Numbered from the stretch's first letter, positions 33,998-42,772 are shown. The stretch is DNA of 64,000 bases from Alphaproteobacteria bacterium (GCA_009377445.1 WHUA01000008.1:1-64000), one strand, 5' to 3'. Program-made: numbers and translations. Notes: generated by a model from the sequence alone, not told the origin.

Positions 33998-34062
33998 ACT
34001 TTGACGCCGTTCGGCCCACACTTATGATCGCGCCCAAGCGGCGCGGGCGAGGAAAATCCGGC

Positions 34063-36357
34063 ATGGGAAAATTTGGCATCGGGCAGGCGGTCGAGCGCGT
34101 CGAGGACACCCGTCTTCTCACCGGGCGCGGCCGCTACACCGACGACATCGATCTCGACAACCAGGCCTATGCGGTCGTGCTGCGCTCGCCGCACGCACAT
34201 GCCGAGATCCGGGCGATCGACACTTCGCCTGCCCTCGCTGTGCCGGGCGTCCTCGCGGTCTATACCGCCGCCGACATCAAGGCCGCCGGGCTCGGCACGC
34301 TGCCCTGCGTCATCCCGCTGAAACAAGTCGACGGCTCGCCGCTGGTCACGCCGCCCCGGCCGCTGCTCGCCGAAGGCCGCGTGCGGCATGTCGGCGACCC
34401 GGTCGCCTTCGTGGTGGCGGAGAGCGTGGCGCAGGCGAACGCCGCCGCGGCATTGGTCGAAGTCGACTATGCCCCGCTGGCGGCGGTCGCCAGTACCAAG
34501 CACGCCACGGACAGCGGCGCGCCGCAGATTTGGGACGCGGCGCCGGGCAACCGGTGCTTCGTCTGGGCGGACGGCGACGCCGCCGCGGTCGACGCCGCAT
34601 TCGCCAGTGCGGACCGCGCGATCACCCTCGAGCTCGTGAACAACCGGATCATCGTCAACCCAATGGAGACGCGGGCCGCCATCGGCGCCTGGGACGGAAA
34701 GCGCTTCACCCTCTACACGCCGTCGCAGGGGCCGCACGGAATCCGCGGCCTGATGGCGCGCAACGTCTTCAACATGTCTTCGCGGGATTTCCGCGTCGTC
34801 ACGACGGATGTCGGCGGCGGCTTCGGCATGAAGATTTTCCTCTATGCGGAACAGCCCCTCGTCCTGTTCGCCGCCCGCGCGCTCGGCCGGCCGGTGAAGT
34901 GGACGGCGGAACGGTCGGCCGACGGCTTCGTCTCCGACAGCCAGGGCCGCGACCACGTCACGACGGTGGAGCTTGCGCTCGACAAGGACGGCAAGTTCCT
35001 GGGAATGCGGGTGCGCACGCTGGCGAATCTCGGCGCCTATCTCTCCAATTATTCGCCTTTCGTCGCGACCGACTGCGGCACAGGCATGCTGGCGGGTGTC
35101 TACACCACGCCGGCCATCCACGTGCAGGTCACCGGCGTCTTCACCAACACGGTGCCGATCGACGCCTATCGCGGCGCGGGCCGGCCGGAGGCGATCTACG
35201 TCATCGAGCGACTGGTGGATTTCGCGGCGCGCGAGATCGGCATGGATCCGGCAGCGCTGCGGCGGCGCAATTTCATTCCCCCGGACGCGATGCCGTTCAA
35301 GACCGGCATGAAGCTCGTCTACGACAGCGGAAAGTTCGCGCGCAACCTAGACGCGGCGCTTCGCATGGCCGACCGCGATGGCTTCGCAAAGCGCAAGGCC
35401 GCGTCGGCGCGGAACGGCAGGCTTCGCGGTCTCGGCCACGCCTATTACGTCGAAGCCTGCGGGTTCGGCGTCGGCGACGCGGCGACCGTCAGGATCGAGC
35501 GCGACGGCGGCGCCACGGTCCTGGTGGGAAATCAATCGAACGGCCAGGGGCACGAGACCGCCTACTCGCAGATCGTCGCCGACCGGCTCGGCATCGACAT
35601 CGGCAAGATCCGCGTCCTCCAGGGCGATACCGACGTGATCGGGCGGGGCAGCGGAACCGGCGGCTCCCGGGCGCTGGCGGAGGGCGGCGTCGCCTGCCTG
35701 CGCGCGACCGAAACCGTCATCGAGAAAGGCAGGCAGATCGCCGCCGACAAGCTGGAAGCCGCCGCCGCCGACATCGAGTACGACGCCGGCCTGTTCCGCG
35801 TCGCCGGCACCGACCGCGTCCTGACGCTCGCGGAAGCGGCGGCGGCAGCCCCGGAGGCGCTCAGCGCGGACGACCAGTTCAAGGGCGAGGTGCCGACCTT
35901 CCCCAACGGCTGCCATGTCTGCGAGGTCGAGATCGAGCGCGATACCGGGCGGATGGCGATTGTCGGCTACACCGTCGTCGACGACTTCGGTACGGTCGTG
36001 AACCCGAGCCTGCTGCGGGGACAGGTGCATGGCGGCGTCGGCCAGGGCATCGGCCAGGCGGCGATCGAGAATTGCGTCTACGACCCGGGGAGCGGCCAGT
36101 TGATAAGCGGCTCCTTCATGGACTATGCGCTGCCCCGGGCCGCCGACCTGCCGGCGCTCGTCGTCGACATCAAGGACGACGTGCCGTGCCGGACCAACCC
36201 GCTGGGCATCAAGGGCGCGGGTGAGGCCGGCGCGGTCGGTGCGCCGCCCGCGGTCATCAACGCCGTCGTCGACGCCTTGTCGGATCTCGGCGTGCATCAC
36301 ATCGACATGCCCGCGACGCCGGAAAAGATCTGGCGTGCGATCCAGGGCGCCGCATGA
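34063..36357 (+). CDS. Molybdopterin-binding subunit of the xanthine dehydrogenase/CoxL family
   Basis: This 764-residue protein has the two domains of the large subunit of molybdenum hydroxylases: an N-terminal part starting GQAVERVEDTRLLTGRGRYTDDI and a long Moco-binding part with GGFGMK, AYRGAGRPEA (about residues 368-377), GQGHETAYSQI and the end region KGAGEAGAVGAPPAVINA, which carries the catalytic Glu. AYRGAGR is the form-II signature, so it is not the VAYRCSFR type of aerobic CO dehydrogenase. The usual FAD and 2Fe-2S subunit genes are absent nearby. ATG 34063 fits the family start and has GAGGAAA upstream. cysQ overlaps it by four bases. Confidence 0.88.
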   Translation: MGKFGIGQAVERVEDTRLLTGRGRYTDDIDLDNQAYAVVLRSPHAHAEIRAIDTSPALAVPGVLAVYTAADIKAAGLGTLPCVIPLKQVDGSPLVTPPRPLLAEGRVRHVGDPVAFVVAESVAQANAAAALVEVDYAPLAAVASTKHATDSGAPQIWDAAPGNRCFVWADGDAAAVDAAFASADRAITLELVNNRIIVNPMETRAAIGAWDGKRFTLYTPSQGPHGIRGLMARNVFNMSSRDFRVVTTDVGGGFGMKIFLYAEQPLVLFAARALGRPVKWTAERSADGFVSDSQGRDHVTTVELALDKDGKFLGMRVRTLANLGAYLSNYSPFVATDCGTGMLAGVYTTPAIHVQVTGVFTNTVPIDAYRGAGRPEAIYVIERLVDFAAREIGMDPAALRRRNFIPPDAMPFKTGMKLVYDSGKFARNLDAALRMADRDGFAKRKAASARNGRLRGLGHAYYVEACGFGVGDAATVRIERDGGATVLVGNQSNGQGHETAYSQIVADRLGIDIGKIRVLQGDTDVIGRGSGTGGSRALAEGGVACLRATETVIEKGRQIAADKLEAAAADIEYDAGLFRVAGTDRVLTLAEAAAAAPEALSADDQFKGEVPTFPNGCHVCEVEIERDTGRMAIVGYTVVDDFGTVVNPSLLRGQVHGGVGQGIGQAAIENCVYDPGSGQLISGSFMDYALPRAADLPALVVDIKDDVPCRTNPLGIKGAGEAGAVGAPPAVINAVVDALSDLGVHHIDMPATPEKIWRAIQGAA

Positions 36358-37124
36358 TCGACCGCGCGGCGCTCCTGCCCGAGATCGATGCCGCGGCCCG
36401 CCGGGCGGGCGACGCCATCCTCGCCATCTACCGCACGGACTTCGGCGTTGTGCGGAAGGCGGACGAGTCGCCCGTGACGCAGGCGGACCTCGACGCCGAA
36501 AGGATCATCCTCGACGTCCTGCGGCGGATCACGCCGGACATACCGGCCGTCGCCGAGGAGGAAGTGTCGGCGGGGCGCGTGCCGGAAGTCGGCGACTGTT
36601 TCTGGCTCGTCGACCCGCTGGACGGCACGCGCGAGTTCCTCAGCCGCAACGGCGAATTCACCGTGAATATCGCGCTCATCGAGGACCGCCGGCCGATTCT
36701 CGGCGTGGTACATGCGCCGGACCGCGGCCTCACCTTCACCGGCCTCGTGTCCGGCCACGCGACGCGGCAGGAAGGCAGCAAGCCGGCGGAGCGGATCACG
36801 GTCCGCAAGCCGCCGGAGGCGGGCGTCACCGTCGTCGCCAGCCGGCGGCACGGCAGCATCGAGGAGCACGAGGATTTCCTGCGCGGGCGCAAAGTCGCCG
36901 GCCGCATCGCCTGCGGCAGCTCGCTCAAATTCTGCGTCGTGGCCAGCGGCGAGGCCGACGTCTACCCGCGCTTCGGGCCGACGATGGAATGGGACACGGC
37001 CGCCGGGCATGCGGTGCTCGCCGCCGCCGGCGGCTGCATCACGACGACGGACGGCAAGGAATTTCTCTATCGCAAACCGGGATTCGCAAATCCCGACTTC
37101 ATCGCCTGGGGCGGCTTGCGTTAG
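36354..37124 (+). CDS. cysQ: CysQ-like 3'(2'),5'-bisphosphate nucleotidase (inositol-monophosphatase family)
   Basis: This 256-residue Mg-dependent phosphatase has the lithium-sensitive family motifs: EEE at about residues 69-71, DPLDGTREF near residue 87 and WDTAAGHAVL near residue 213. CysQ removes the toxic sulfate-assimilation by-product PAP by turning it into AMP; GTREF after the DPLDGT core favours CysQ over inositol monophosphatase. Translation is coupled to the molybdoenzyme gene by ATGA. Its TAG stop lies in repeat copy B. Confidence 0.87.
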   Translation: MIDRAALLPEIDAAARRAGDAILAIYRTDFGVVRKADESPVTQADLDAERIILDVLRRITPDIPAVAEEEVSAGRVPEVGDCFWLVDPLDGTREFLSRNGEFTVNIALIEDRRPILGVVHAPDRGLTFTGLVSGHATRQEGSKPAERITVRKPPEAGVTVVASRRHGSIEEHEDFLRGRKVAGRIACGSSLKFCVVASGEADVYPRFGPTMEWDTAAGHAVLAAAGGCITTTDGKEFLYRKPGFANPDFIAWGGLR

Positions 37125-37227
37125 ATCAATCTGCAATCGGGTGATTCCACCTGATTGCAGATAAATTGATCGATCTTAAAAAGTTAGAGCAACTTATCTG
37201 CGTCCGATAGGACGCAGGTTGCTCTAA
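37121..37227 (-). repeat. Double-hairpin palindromic element, copy B
   Basis: This copy lies in inverse orientation to copy A and is bounded by TTAG and CTAA. It supplies stop codons on both strands: TAG at 37122-37124 ends the plus-strand cysQ gene and TAG at 37226-37224 ends the minus-strand Ada-like gene. One base in the inner stem differs (TGCAATCGGGTG), and the tetraloop of the second hairpin is flipped relative to copies A and C (ATTC instead of GAAT on this strand). Confidence 0.92.
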
Positions 37228-38084
37228 TCGGCGGCGCCGGCCTTCTCTTCCATCGCGGCTTCCCAGGCGAGGATCGCCCGCTTGCGCGACGGTCCCCAGC
37301 GATAGCCGGTAATCGCGCCGGTGCCGCGGATCACCCGATGGCACGGCACCAGCCAGGACACCGGGTTGAGCGCGACCGCCCCCGCGACGGCTCGTGCCGC
37401 CGTCGGCTTGCCGATATGCGCCGCCAGCTTTTCGTAGCTCACCACCGCGCCCGGCGGGATGCGCATCAGCGCCTCCCAGACCTTGAGCTGGAACGGCGTG
37501 CCGCGCAGCACGAGCGGCAGCGTGCCGCCCTCCCGGCCGAAGGCGAGGCGCGCGTAGGACGCTGTCGCCCGCGCATCCTCCACCAGCCGCGCCTGATCCC
37601 AACAGGCGAGCAGATCCGCTTCCGTCGCCTCGCGCCCCTCGGGCAGCGCGAAGCCGAGGCCGCACACGCCGCGCCCGGTCGCCACGATCAGGCAATCGCC
37701 GAACGGGCTTTCATGCCATCCGTAGCGCAGCGTCAGGCCCTCGCCCATCGCTTTCCACTCGCCGGGCGTCACCGCCTCGTGGGCGACGAACAGGTCGTGC
37801 AGCCGGCCCGGCCCGGAAAGCCCGGCATCGTAGGCCGCGTCGAGCACGCTGTCGCAGGCCGCCAGCCGCTCCTTGGCGTGCGTCAGCGTAAGGTATTGCA
37901 GGAATTTCTTCGGGCTGACGCCGACCCAGCCAGAAAACAGGCGCTGGAAATGGAACTCGCTGAGCCCGACTTCCTCGGCGACGCGGCCGAGCGAAGGCTG
38001 TTCCAGATAATGATCGGCGAGCCAGTGGATCGCCCGCCCGATCCGCTGATAGTTCTGCTTGTCGTTCTGCGGATGTGTGTCCAT
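37224..38084 (-). CDS. Ada-like AraC regulator / O6-methylguanine-DNA methyltransferase
   Basis: This 286-residue protein joins an AraC-type helix-turn-helix domain (about residues 10-110, with EVGLSEFHFQRLFSGWVG) to an alkylguanine methyltransferase domain. The acceptor cysteine is C248 in PCHRV, followed by GTGAITGYRWG. The N-terminal zinc domain of E. coli Ada, which repairs phosphotriesters, is missing, so it should repair O6-alkylguanine and may regulate genes, but it lacks the known methyl-switch for activation. The protein ends in the repeat copy B. Confidence 0.9.
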   Translation of the reverse strand: MDTHPQNDKQNYQRIGRAIHWLADHYLEQPSLGRVAEEVGLSEFHFQRLFSGWVGVSPKKFLQYLTLTHAKERLAACDSVLDAAYDAGLSGPGRLHDLFVAHEAVTPGEWKAMGEGLTLRYGWHESPFGDCLIVATGRGVCGLGFALPEGREATEADLLACWDQARLVEDARATASYARLAFGREGGTLPLVLRGTPFQLKVWEALMRIPPGAVVSYEKLAAHIGKPTAARAVAGAVALNPVSWLVPCHRVIRGTGAITGYRWGPSRKRAILAWEAAMEEKAGAAD

Positions 38085-38133
38085 GACGTGAGAATAGGGA
38101 ACGAAAGGGGTTCGCAGCCACCCGATTCTTGCG

Positions 38134-38240
38134 CTAGATCAATCTGCAATCAGGTGGAATCACCTGATTGCAGGCAAATTGATCTATCTTAAAAGGTTAG
38201 AGCAACTTATCTGCGTCCGATAGGACGCAGGTTGCTCTAG
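38134..38240 (-). repeat. Double-hairpin palindromic element, copy C
   Basis: This copy has the same orientation as copy B, is bounded by CTAG at both ends and is nearly identical to copy A when inverted. It lies between the start of the Ada-like gene and the end of the GNAT gene and provides the TAG stop (38239-38237) of the latter. Its other end is 50 bases upstream of the Ada-like start, in the probable promoter region. Confidence 0.92.
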
Positions 38241-38749
38241 CGCCCGCCGTCCCCCGTGTCGTCCAAATCGAGGCGCATGAACACCACTCCCGGCACCGGA
38301 TTGTGGTAGTAGGGCGGCGTCTCGACGCAGCCCAGCCGGCGGTACATTTCCTGTGCTTCCGGCATGTGGGGCGGCCAGGTATCGAACAGGATCCGCCGGT
38401 AGCCTATCTCGCGCGCCGCATCGATGGTGCGCTGGACGAGCGCCTTACCTAGACCCTGGCCGCGGTAGGCTGGCCTCACGTAAAGGCGCTTCATCTCCGC
38501 CACTCCCGGCTCTGCCAACGACCTCAGGCCAATACACCCTGCGGCCTTCTCCTCCTCCAGCGCCAGGAACAGCCGCCCGGCCGGCGGGCCGTAGACGGCA
38601 TCGAGGTTCGCCAGCTCCTCGTCGTAGCCCTGGAAGCAGAGGTCGACGCCCAGCCAGCCGGCATATTCGCGGATCAGGCCGCGCCCGGTCTCGAACGCTT
38701 CGGGTGTCGTCGCTGTCTCGATCGTGATGCCGGACCGCGCCCCTGTCAC
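38237..38749 (-). CDS. GNAT-family N-acetyltransferase
   Basis: This 170-residue protein has the acetyl-CoA binding motif RPAYRGQGLGKALV (near residue 95) with the preceding strand AEMKRLYV. The N-terminal half (FETGRGLIREYAGWLGVD) is of a kind found in small-molecule acetyltransferases of this family. The start is GTG at 38749, which overlaps the stop of the phzF-like gene (GTGA). The stop TAG belongs to repeat copy C. The substrate is not known. Confidence 0.85.
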   Translation of the reverse strand: MTGARSGITIETATTPEAFETGRGLIREYAGWLGVDLCFQGYDEELANLDAVYGPPAGRLFLALEEEKAAGCIGLRSLAEPGVAEMKRLYVRPAYRGQGLGKALVQRTIDAAREIGYRRILFDTWPPHMPEAQEMYRRLGCVETPPYYHNPVPGVVFMRLDLDDTGDGGR

Positions 38750-39528
38750 AAAAAGATCCGCCCTTCCATGTAGAGGACCGCTTCGCCGGCGATCTCGACC
38801 CGGTCGCCGTTCAACCGGCACTGCAGCTCCCCGCCCCGGGCGGAAAGCTGCGCCGCCCGCATCGACGTCTTGCCGAGTCGCTCCGCCCAATAAGGGATCA
38901 AGGTCGTGTGGGTCGAGCCGGTCACCGGGTCCTCCGCAACTCCATGCGATGGCGCAAAGAAGCGCGACACGAAATCATACGCCGAATCCGGCGCCGTGAC
39001 CGCAATGCCGTCCGGCGCGAGGGTCGCCAGCGCCGCCATATCCGGATCGAGCGCCCGGACCTCTTCCGCGTTGCGGTAGACGGCGTAACAGCGCGCCCCC
39101 GCCTTGAGAAAGGCCGACGGCGGCGCGGATAAGGCATTCGCGAGCGCGGCGGGAAGGTCCGCCGGCTGCGGCGGCCGTGCCGGAAAGTCGAGTGCGAAGG
39201 CCTTCCCCTTGCGCGTCACGCGGAGCGGCCCGCTGAGGGAGGCGAACTCGACCGCTTCCAGCTCGGGTGCCAGCCGGGTGAGCAGCAGGAAGCCGCTCGC
39301 CAGCGTCGCGTGGCCGCACAGGTCGACCTCCACGGCGGGCGTAAACCAGCGAATTCTGTAGCCGCCGTTCTCGCGGCAGAAATAGGCGGTTTCCGCCAAA
39401 TTGTTCTCCACGGCAATCGCCTGCATCGTGGCGTCCGGCAGCCATTCCTCGAGCGGGCATACGGCTGCCGGGTTGCCGGCGAAAACATGGCTGGCGAAGG
39501 CGTCGATCTGGTAGAGGGGAAGCTGCAT
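38746..39528 (-). CDS. PhzF-family isomerase/epimerase-like protein
   Basis: This 260-residue protein has the PhzF fold, a relative of diaminopimelate epimerase that uses an acidic residue instead of cysteines. Family segments are IDAFASHVFAGNPAAVCPLEEW, ENNLAETAYF with the catalytic Glu, WFTPAVEVDLCGHATLA and the late DPVTGSTHTTLIPYW. Apart from phenazine formation, most members have no known substrate, and no phenazine genes are here. GGAAGGA lies upstream of ATG 39528. It is coupled to the GNAT gene through GTGA. Confidence 0.9.
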   Translation of the reverse strand: MQLPLYQIDAFASHVFAGNPAAVCPLEEWLPDATMQAIAVENNLAETAYFCRENGGYRIRWFTPAVEVDLCGHATLASGFLLLTRLAPELEAVEFASLSGPLRVTRKGKAFALDFPARPPQPADLPAALANALSAPPSAFLKAGARCYAVYRNAEEVRALDPDMAALATLAPDGIAVTAPDSAYDFVSRFFAPSHGVAEDPVTGSTHTTLIPYWAERLGKTSMRAAQLSARGGELQCRLNGDRVEIAGEAVLYMEGRIFL

Positions 39529-39560
39529 CGCCCTGATCCTTCCGTTCTTTGCGTGCCCGG

Positions 39561-39785
39561 TCAATCCTGCCAGAACCATTTTTCCGATTCCTGGTGCGCC
39601 TCCCCGTGGCTGACGCCGATGTCACGGAGCATCCTGTCGTCGAGCTGCGCGAGATGACGCCGCTGCCCCGCCCGCTCATGCCAGAGCTGGAGGACATCGA
39701 AGAGACGCGCCGGCGAGATCCGGCGAAACCAAGCCGGCTGTACGCGCTTGACAAAAACATCGGAAAGGCGAGCTGAATTCAACAT
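39561..39785 (-). CDS. DUF1127 small protein
   Basis: This 74-residue protein carries the short DUF1127 domain in its second half (RRHLAQLDDRMLRDIGVS), an arginine-rich helical motif common in alphaproteobacteria. Some members bind RNA and influence phosphate, carbon or virulence responses. The ATG at 39785 has GGAGAG eight bases upstream. It precedes the phzF-like gene by 32 bases and may share its transcript. Confidence 0.85.
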   Translation of the reverse strand: MLNSARLSDVFVKRVQPAWFRRISPARLFDVLQLWHERAGQRRHLAQLDDRMLRDIGVSHGEAHQESEKWFWQD

Positions 39786-39825
39786 GATGAACTCTCCATG
39801 ACTTCGCTCCATCTTTTCCACGCCG

Positions 39826-40422
39826 TCATAGCCATAACGGAATGATGGACGCTGCCGTCAGCAGGCCGAGCGCCGCGTTGGCGGCCCGCCACTGGCCCGC
39901 GGTCTGCAGAGTCCGGCCAAGCACGATCCCACCTGCGCACCAGAGCGAAAGAGCCAGTGCTGCGGTGCCGCCGAATACAGCGCTCAGCAGCAAAGCGAGT
40001 TGCAACGGGTCAGCCGCGATTCCTGCATACGCGGATGCCACGCCGAAAGCCATCGTCCATGCCTTGGGGTTGAGCCAAAGCACCATGAGGCCGGCCCCAA
40101 GGCCCATCGGCGCGTCCGCCGCGTCGGACTTGAAGGCCGGCGCTCCGCTCCGGCCGATCCTCAAGGCGAGCCAGAACAGATAGGCTGAGCCGCTCACCTT
40201 CATGGTTGTCTGGAGCGCGGGAACGGACTGAAGCAATGCAGCCAAGCCTACGGTGGCAGCAGCCATCAATGCGGCAAGGCCGCCCGCGACGCCCGCCAGA
40301 AGGGGCACCGTGCGCTGAAATCCAAACCGCGCGCCCGCAGCAGCGGCCAGCAACGTGCCTGGACCCGGCGTAATCGTTGTCGCCACGGCGACCAATATGA
40401 GGGAAACGAGAAGCTCCGGCAT
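39826..40422 (-). CDS. LysE/RhtB-family amino-acid exporter
   Basis: This 198-residue membrane protein has about six hydrophobic segments. The family start with TTITPGPGTLLAAAAGARFG is clear, and the mid-protein WLNPKAWTMAFG is the second conserved block. Such proteins export amino acids or analogues. It is divergent from a MocR-type regulator gene, a frequent pairing in which the regulator controls the exporter. The start at 40422 was preferred over 40437; both are ATG. Confidence 0.87.
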   Translation of the reverse strand: MPELLVSLILVAVATTITPGPGTLLAAAAGARFGFQRTVPLLAGVAGGLAALMAAATVGLAALLQSVPALQTTMKVSGSAYLFWLALRIGRSGAPAFKSDAADAPMGLGAGLMVLWLNPKAWTMAFGVASAYAGIAADPLQLALLLSAVFGGTAALALSLWCAGGIVLGRTLQTAGQWRAANAALGLLTAASIIPLWL

Positions 40423-40548
40423 GGCTGCGCTGGTCAAAAATTATCACAATTCCTATTTGTATCTATTTTCTCGCGATGATCTTACATTTCAGATCGAAAT
40501 CATGGAAAAACGGTTCTATACTTGCCAATAAATGGATTCAATATCTAT

Positions 40549-40565
40549 ATTGTCACCATGACAAT
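40549..40565. promoter_or_regulatory. Palindrome over the MocR gene start
   Basis: ATTGTCACCATGACAAT is a perfect inverted repeat (ATTGTC / GACAAT, 5-base centre) that contains the ATG of the regulator gene. Two related direct motifs (CTATACTTG near 40516 and CTATATTGT near 40545) lie just upstream in the A/T-rich 135-base divergent region. MocR proteins often bind direct repeats, so both may form an autoregulatory operator. Confidence 0.45.
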
Positions 40566-41943
40566 TTGGCAGCCTGACCTCTCCACCCGCAAGGGCCCGA
40601 AGTATCGCACTATCGCCGATGCCATCGCCGCCGACGTCGCGGACGGGCGTCTCGCGCCGGGCGACCGGCTGCCCCCGCTGCGGGAGCTGGCCTGGGCGCT
40701 CGGCGTTACCGTCGGCACGGTCAGCCGGGGCTATGCGGAGGCGGAGCGCAACGGGCTGGTGAAGGGCACAGTCGGCAGCGGCACCTATGTGCTGCGGCCC
40801 GGCTACCGGCAGGACCAGGCGATGCAGCCGGAGGCGGCCCCAGGCCTCATCGACATGGCGATCGCCTTTCCCGCGCCCGGCGACGAGGCCGAGCATTTCC
40901 CGGTGGCTCTCAGGCGCATCGCCGACGGCCCGCGATTCGGCGCCCTGCTCGACTACCAGCCGCAGGGCGGGACGCCGCGCCACCGCGCCGCGGGCTCGGA
41001 CTGGCTCGCGCGCACCGGCATCCAGGCGCCGCCGGAGCGTGTGGTCATGACCGCCGGCGCCCAGCACGGCATTACCGTGACGCTCGCGGCCCTGACGCAG
41101 CCGGGCGACCGGGTCGCCACGGAATGCCTCACCTACAACGGCATCAAGCCCGTCGCCGCCATGCTCGGCGTCAAGCTCGACGGGCTGGCGATGGACGAGC
41201 ATGGCCTCCTGCCGGACGCCTTCGAAGAGGCCTGCAAGCGGGGGCCATTGCGGGCGCTCTATTGCATTCCGGCGGGTCACAATCCGACGACGGCGATCAT
41301 GCCGATGGCGCGCCGGAGCGCGATCGCGGAGATCGCCTTGCGGCACGGCATCGCCGTCATCGAAGACGACATCTTCGCGAGCCTGCTGCCGGTGCGGCAT
41401 CAGCCGATATCGATGCTGATGGGCGAGCTCGGCTATTGCATCACGAGCCTGTCCAAGGCGATCGCGCCCGGCCTCCGCATCGGATTCGTGACCGGGCCGG
41501 CGGCGATGATCGATCGGCTGCGCCTGGCCGTGCGGTCGACCTGCTGGGCCGCGGCGCCGCTGACGGCGGAAATCGCCGTCCAATGGCTCGAGGACGGCAC
41601 CGCCGACAAGATCCTGCGGAGCCGGACGCACGAAGCAGAGGCGCGGCTGGCGCTGGTGCAGGACGTTCTGGGTGGCGAGCGCTTCGACGCCGTCCCCGGC
41701 CATCTGTTCATCTGGCTGCACCTGCCGGATCCGTGGCGCGCGAACGACTTCGTCGCCGAAGCGGCGCGGCGCGGCGTCCGCGTCACCTCGTCGGAGGCCT
41801 TCGCGGTCGGACGTACCGAGCCGCCGCACGCGGTGCGCATCTGCTTCGGCATGCCGCCGTCGCGCGAGAAGCTCGCGGCCGGCATGAAGATACTGGCGGA
41901 ATTGGCGGCGGCGCCGCCTGCAAGCGGACCGCCGATCCTTTAA
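40558..41943 (+). CDS. MocR/PdxR-type transcriptional regulator (GntR-HTH plus aminotransferase fold)
   Basis: This 461-residue protein has a GntR winged helix (residues about 18-80, GDRLPPLRELAWALGVTVGTVSRGYAEAE) and an aminotransferase-like domain of fold type I. The PLP lysine is K300 in TSLSKAIAPGLRIGF, and the upstream YCIPAGHNPTTAIMP with the conserved NPT is intact. Such proteins sense an amino compound through PLP rather than catalyse turnover. It probably controls the divergent LysE exporter. The start at 40558 lies inside a palindrome; a start at 40522 is possible. Confidence 0.9.
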   Translation: MTIWQPDLSTRKGPKYRTIADAIAADVADGRLAPGDRLPPLRELAWALGVTVGTVSRGYAEAERNGLVKGTVGSGTYVLRPGYRQDQAMQPEAAPGLIDMAIAFPAPGDEAEHFPVALRRIADGPRFGALLDYQPQGGTPRHRAAGSDWLARTGIQAPPERVVMTAGAQHGITVTLAALTQPGDRVATECLTYNGIKPVAAMLGVKLDGLAMDEHGLLPDAFEEACKRGPLRALYCIPAGHNPTTAIMPMARRSAIAEIALRHGIAVIEDDIFASLLPVRHQPISMLMGELGYCITSLSKAIAPGLRIGFVTGPAAMIDRLRLAVRSTCWAAAPLTAEIAVQWLEDGTADKILRSRTHEAEARLALVQDVLGGERFDAVPGHLFIWLHLPDPWRANDFVAEAARRGVRVTSSEAFAVGRTEPPHAVRICFGMPPSREKLAAGMKILAELAAAPPASGPPIL

Positions 41944-41950
41944 TCGCGCC

Positions 41951-42772
41951 CTAACCCTCGAACGGCGCCACCGTATGAGCATGGTTGAGCGGCCCGTGGC
42001 CGTGACCGAAGCCGGGCGCGGTGCGGATCGCTTCCAGCACATAGGCGCGTGCCCGAATCACCGCCGCCCGCAGCGCCAGGCCCTGCGCCAGCCCGGCTGC
42101 GAGCGCGGAGGCGAGCGTGCAGCCCGTGCCGTGGGTGTGACGCGTCTCGATCCGGGGATGCGTCATCTCTTCCACGGTTTCGCCGTGGACCAGGATATCG
42201 GTGACGTCGCGGTCCTCCATATGGCCGCCCTTGAGCAGCACCGCTTGCGGACCGAAGCCGACGATCGCGCGCGCCGCCGCACGCATGTCGGCGACCGTCC
42301 GGATCGTCATGCCGGCGATCGCCTCCGCCTCGGGGATGTTCGGCGTCACGACGGCGGCGATGGGCAAAAGCCGCGCCTTGAGCGCCGTGATCGCCGCAGC
42401 TTCGAGCAGCGGGTGCCCGCCCTTGGCGTACATCACCGGATCGACCACGAGCGGAATGCCTTGCGCTTTCTCGCGCGCGACCGCGGCGACGGTCTCGATC
42501 ACAGCAGCGTTGTGCAGCATGCCGGTCTTCAGCGCGTCGGCGCCGATGTCGTCGAGCACCATGCGCATCTGCTGGGCGATGAAGGCCGGATCGACGCCGA
42601 CGACCCCCGCCACGCCGTTGGTGTCCTGCGCGGTGAGCGCGGTGATGGCGGTCATCGCATAGGCGCCGAGCGCCGTCACCGTCTTTATGTCCGCCTGAAT
42701 GCCGGCGCCGCCGCCGGAATCCGATCCGGCGACGATCAGCACCCGCCCCTGCAAGGAACCGGCCGCGCTCAA
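41951..42772 (-). CDS. thiD: Hydroxymethylpyrimidine/phosphomethylpyrimidine kinase
   Basis: This protein of about 273 residues phosphorylates HMP and HMP-phosphate in thiamine synthesis. It has the ribokinase-fold signatures [43 protein letters not shown] and the end motif [11 protein letters not shown] with the catalytic Asp position taken up in HGTGC. No ATG lies at the start: TTG 42772 overlaps the glmM stop, and TTG 42754 or GTG 42742 are alternatives that would start closer to the first strand. It is the last gene of the long minus-strand series. Confidence 0.9.
   Translation of the reverse strand: MSAAGSLQGRVLIVAGSDSGGGAGIQADIKTVTALGAYAMTAITALTAQDTNGVAGVVGVDPAFIAQQMRMVLDDIGADALKTGMLHNAAVIETVAAVAREKAQGIPLVVDPVMYAKGGHPLLEAAAITALKARLLPIAAVVTPNIPEAEAIAGMTIRTVADMRAAARAIVGFGPQAVLLKGGHMEDRDVTDILVHGETVEEMTHPRIETRHTHGTGCTLASALAAGLAQGLALRAAVIRARAYVLEAIRTAPGFGHGHGPLNHAHTVAPFEG

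Noticed and set aside
34063..36357. Assignment as aerobic carbon monoxide dehydrogenase
   Set aside because: The active-site loop reads AYRGAGR rather than VAYRCSFR, and the other two subunits are missing.
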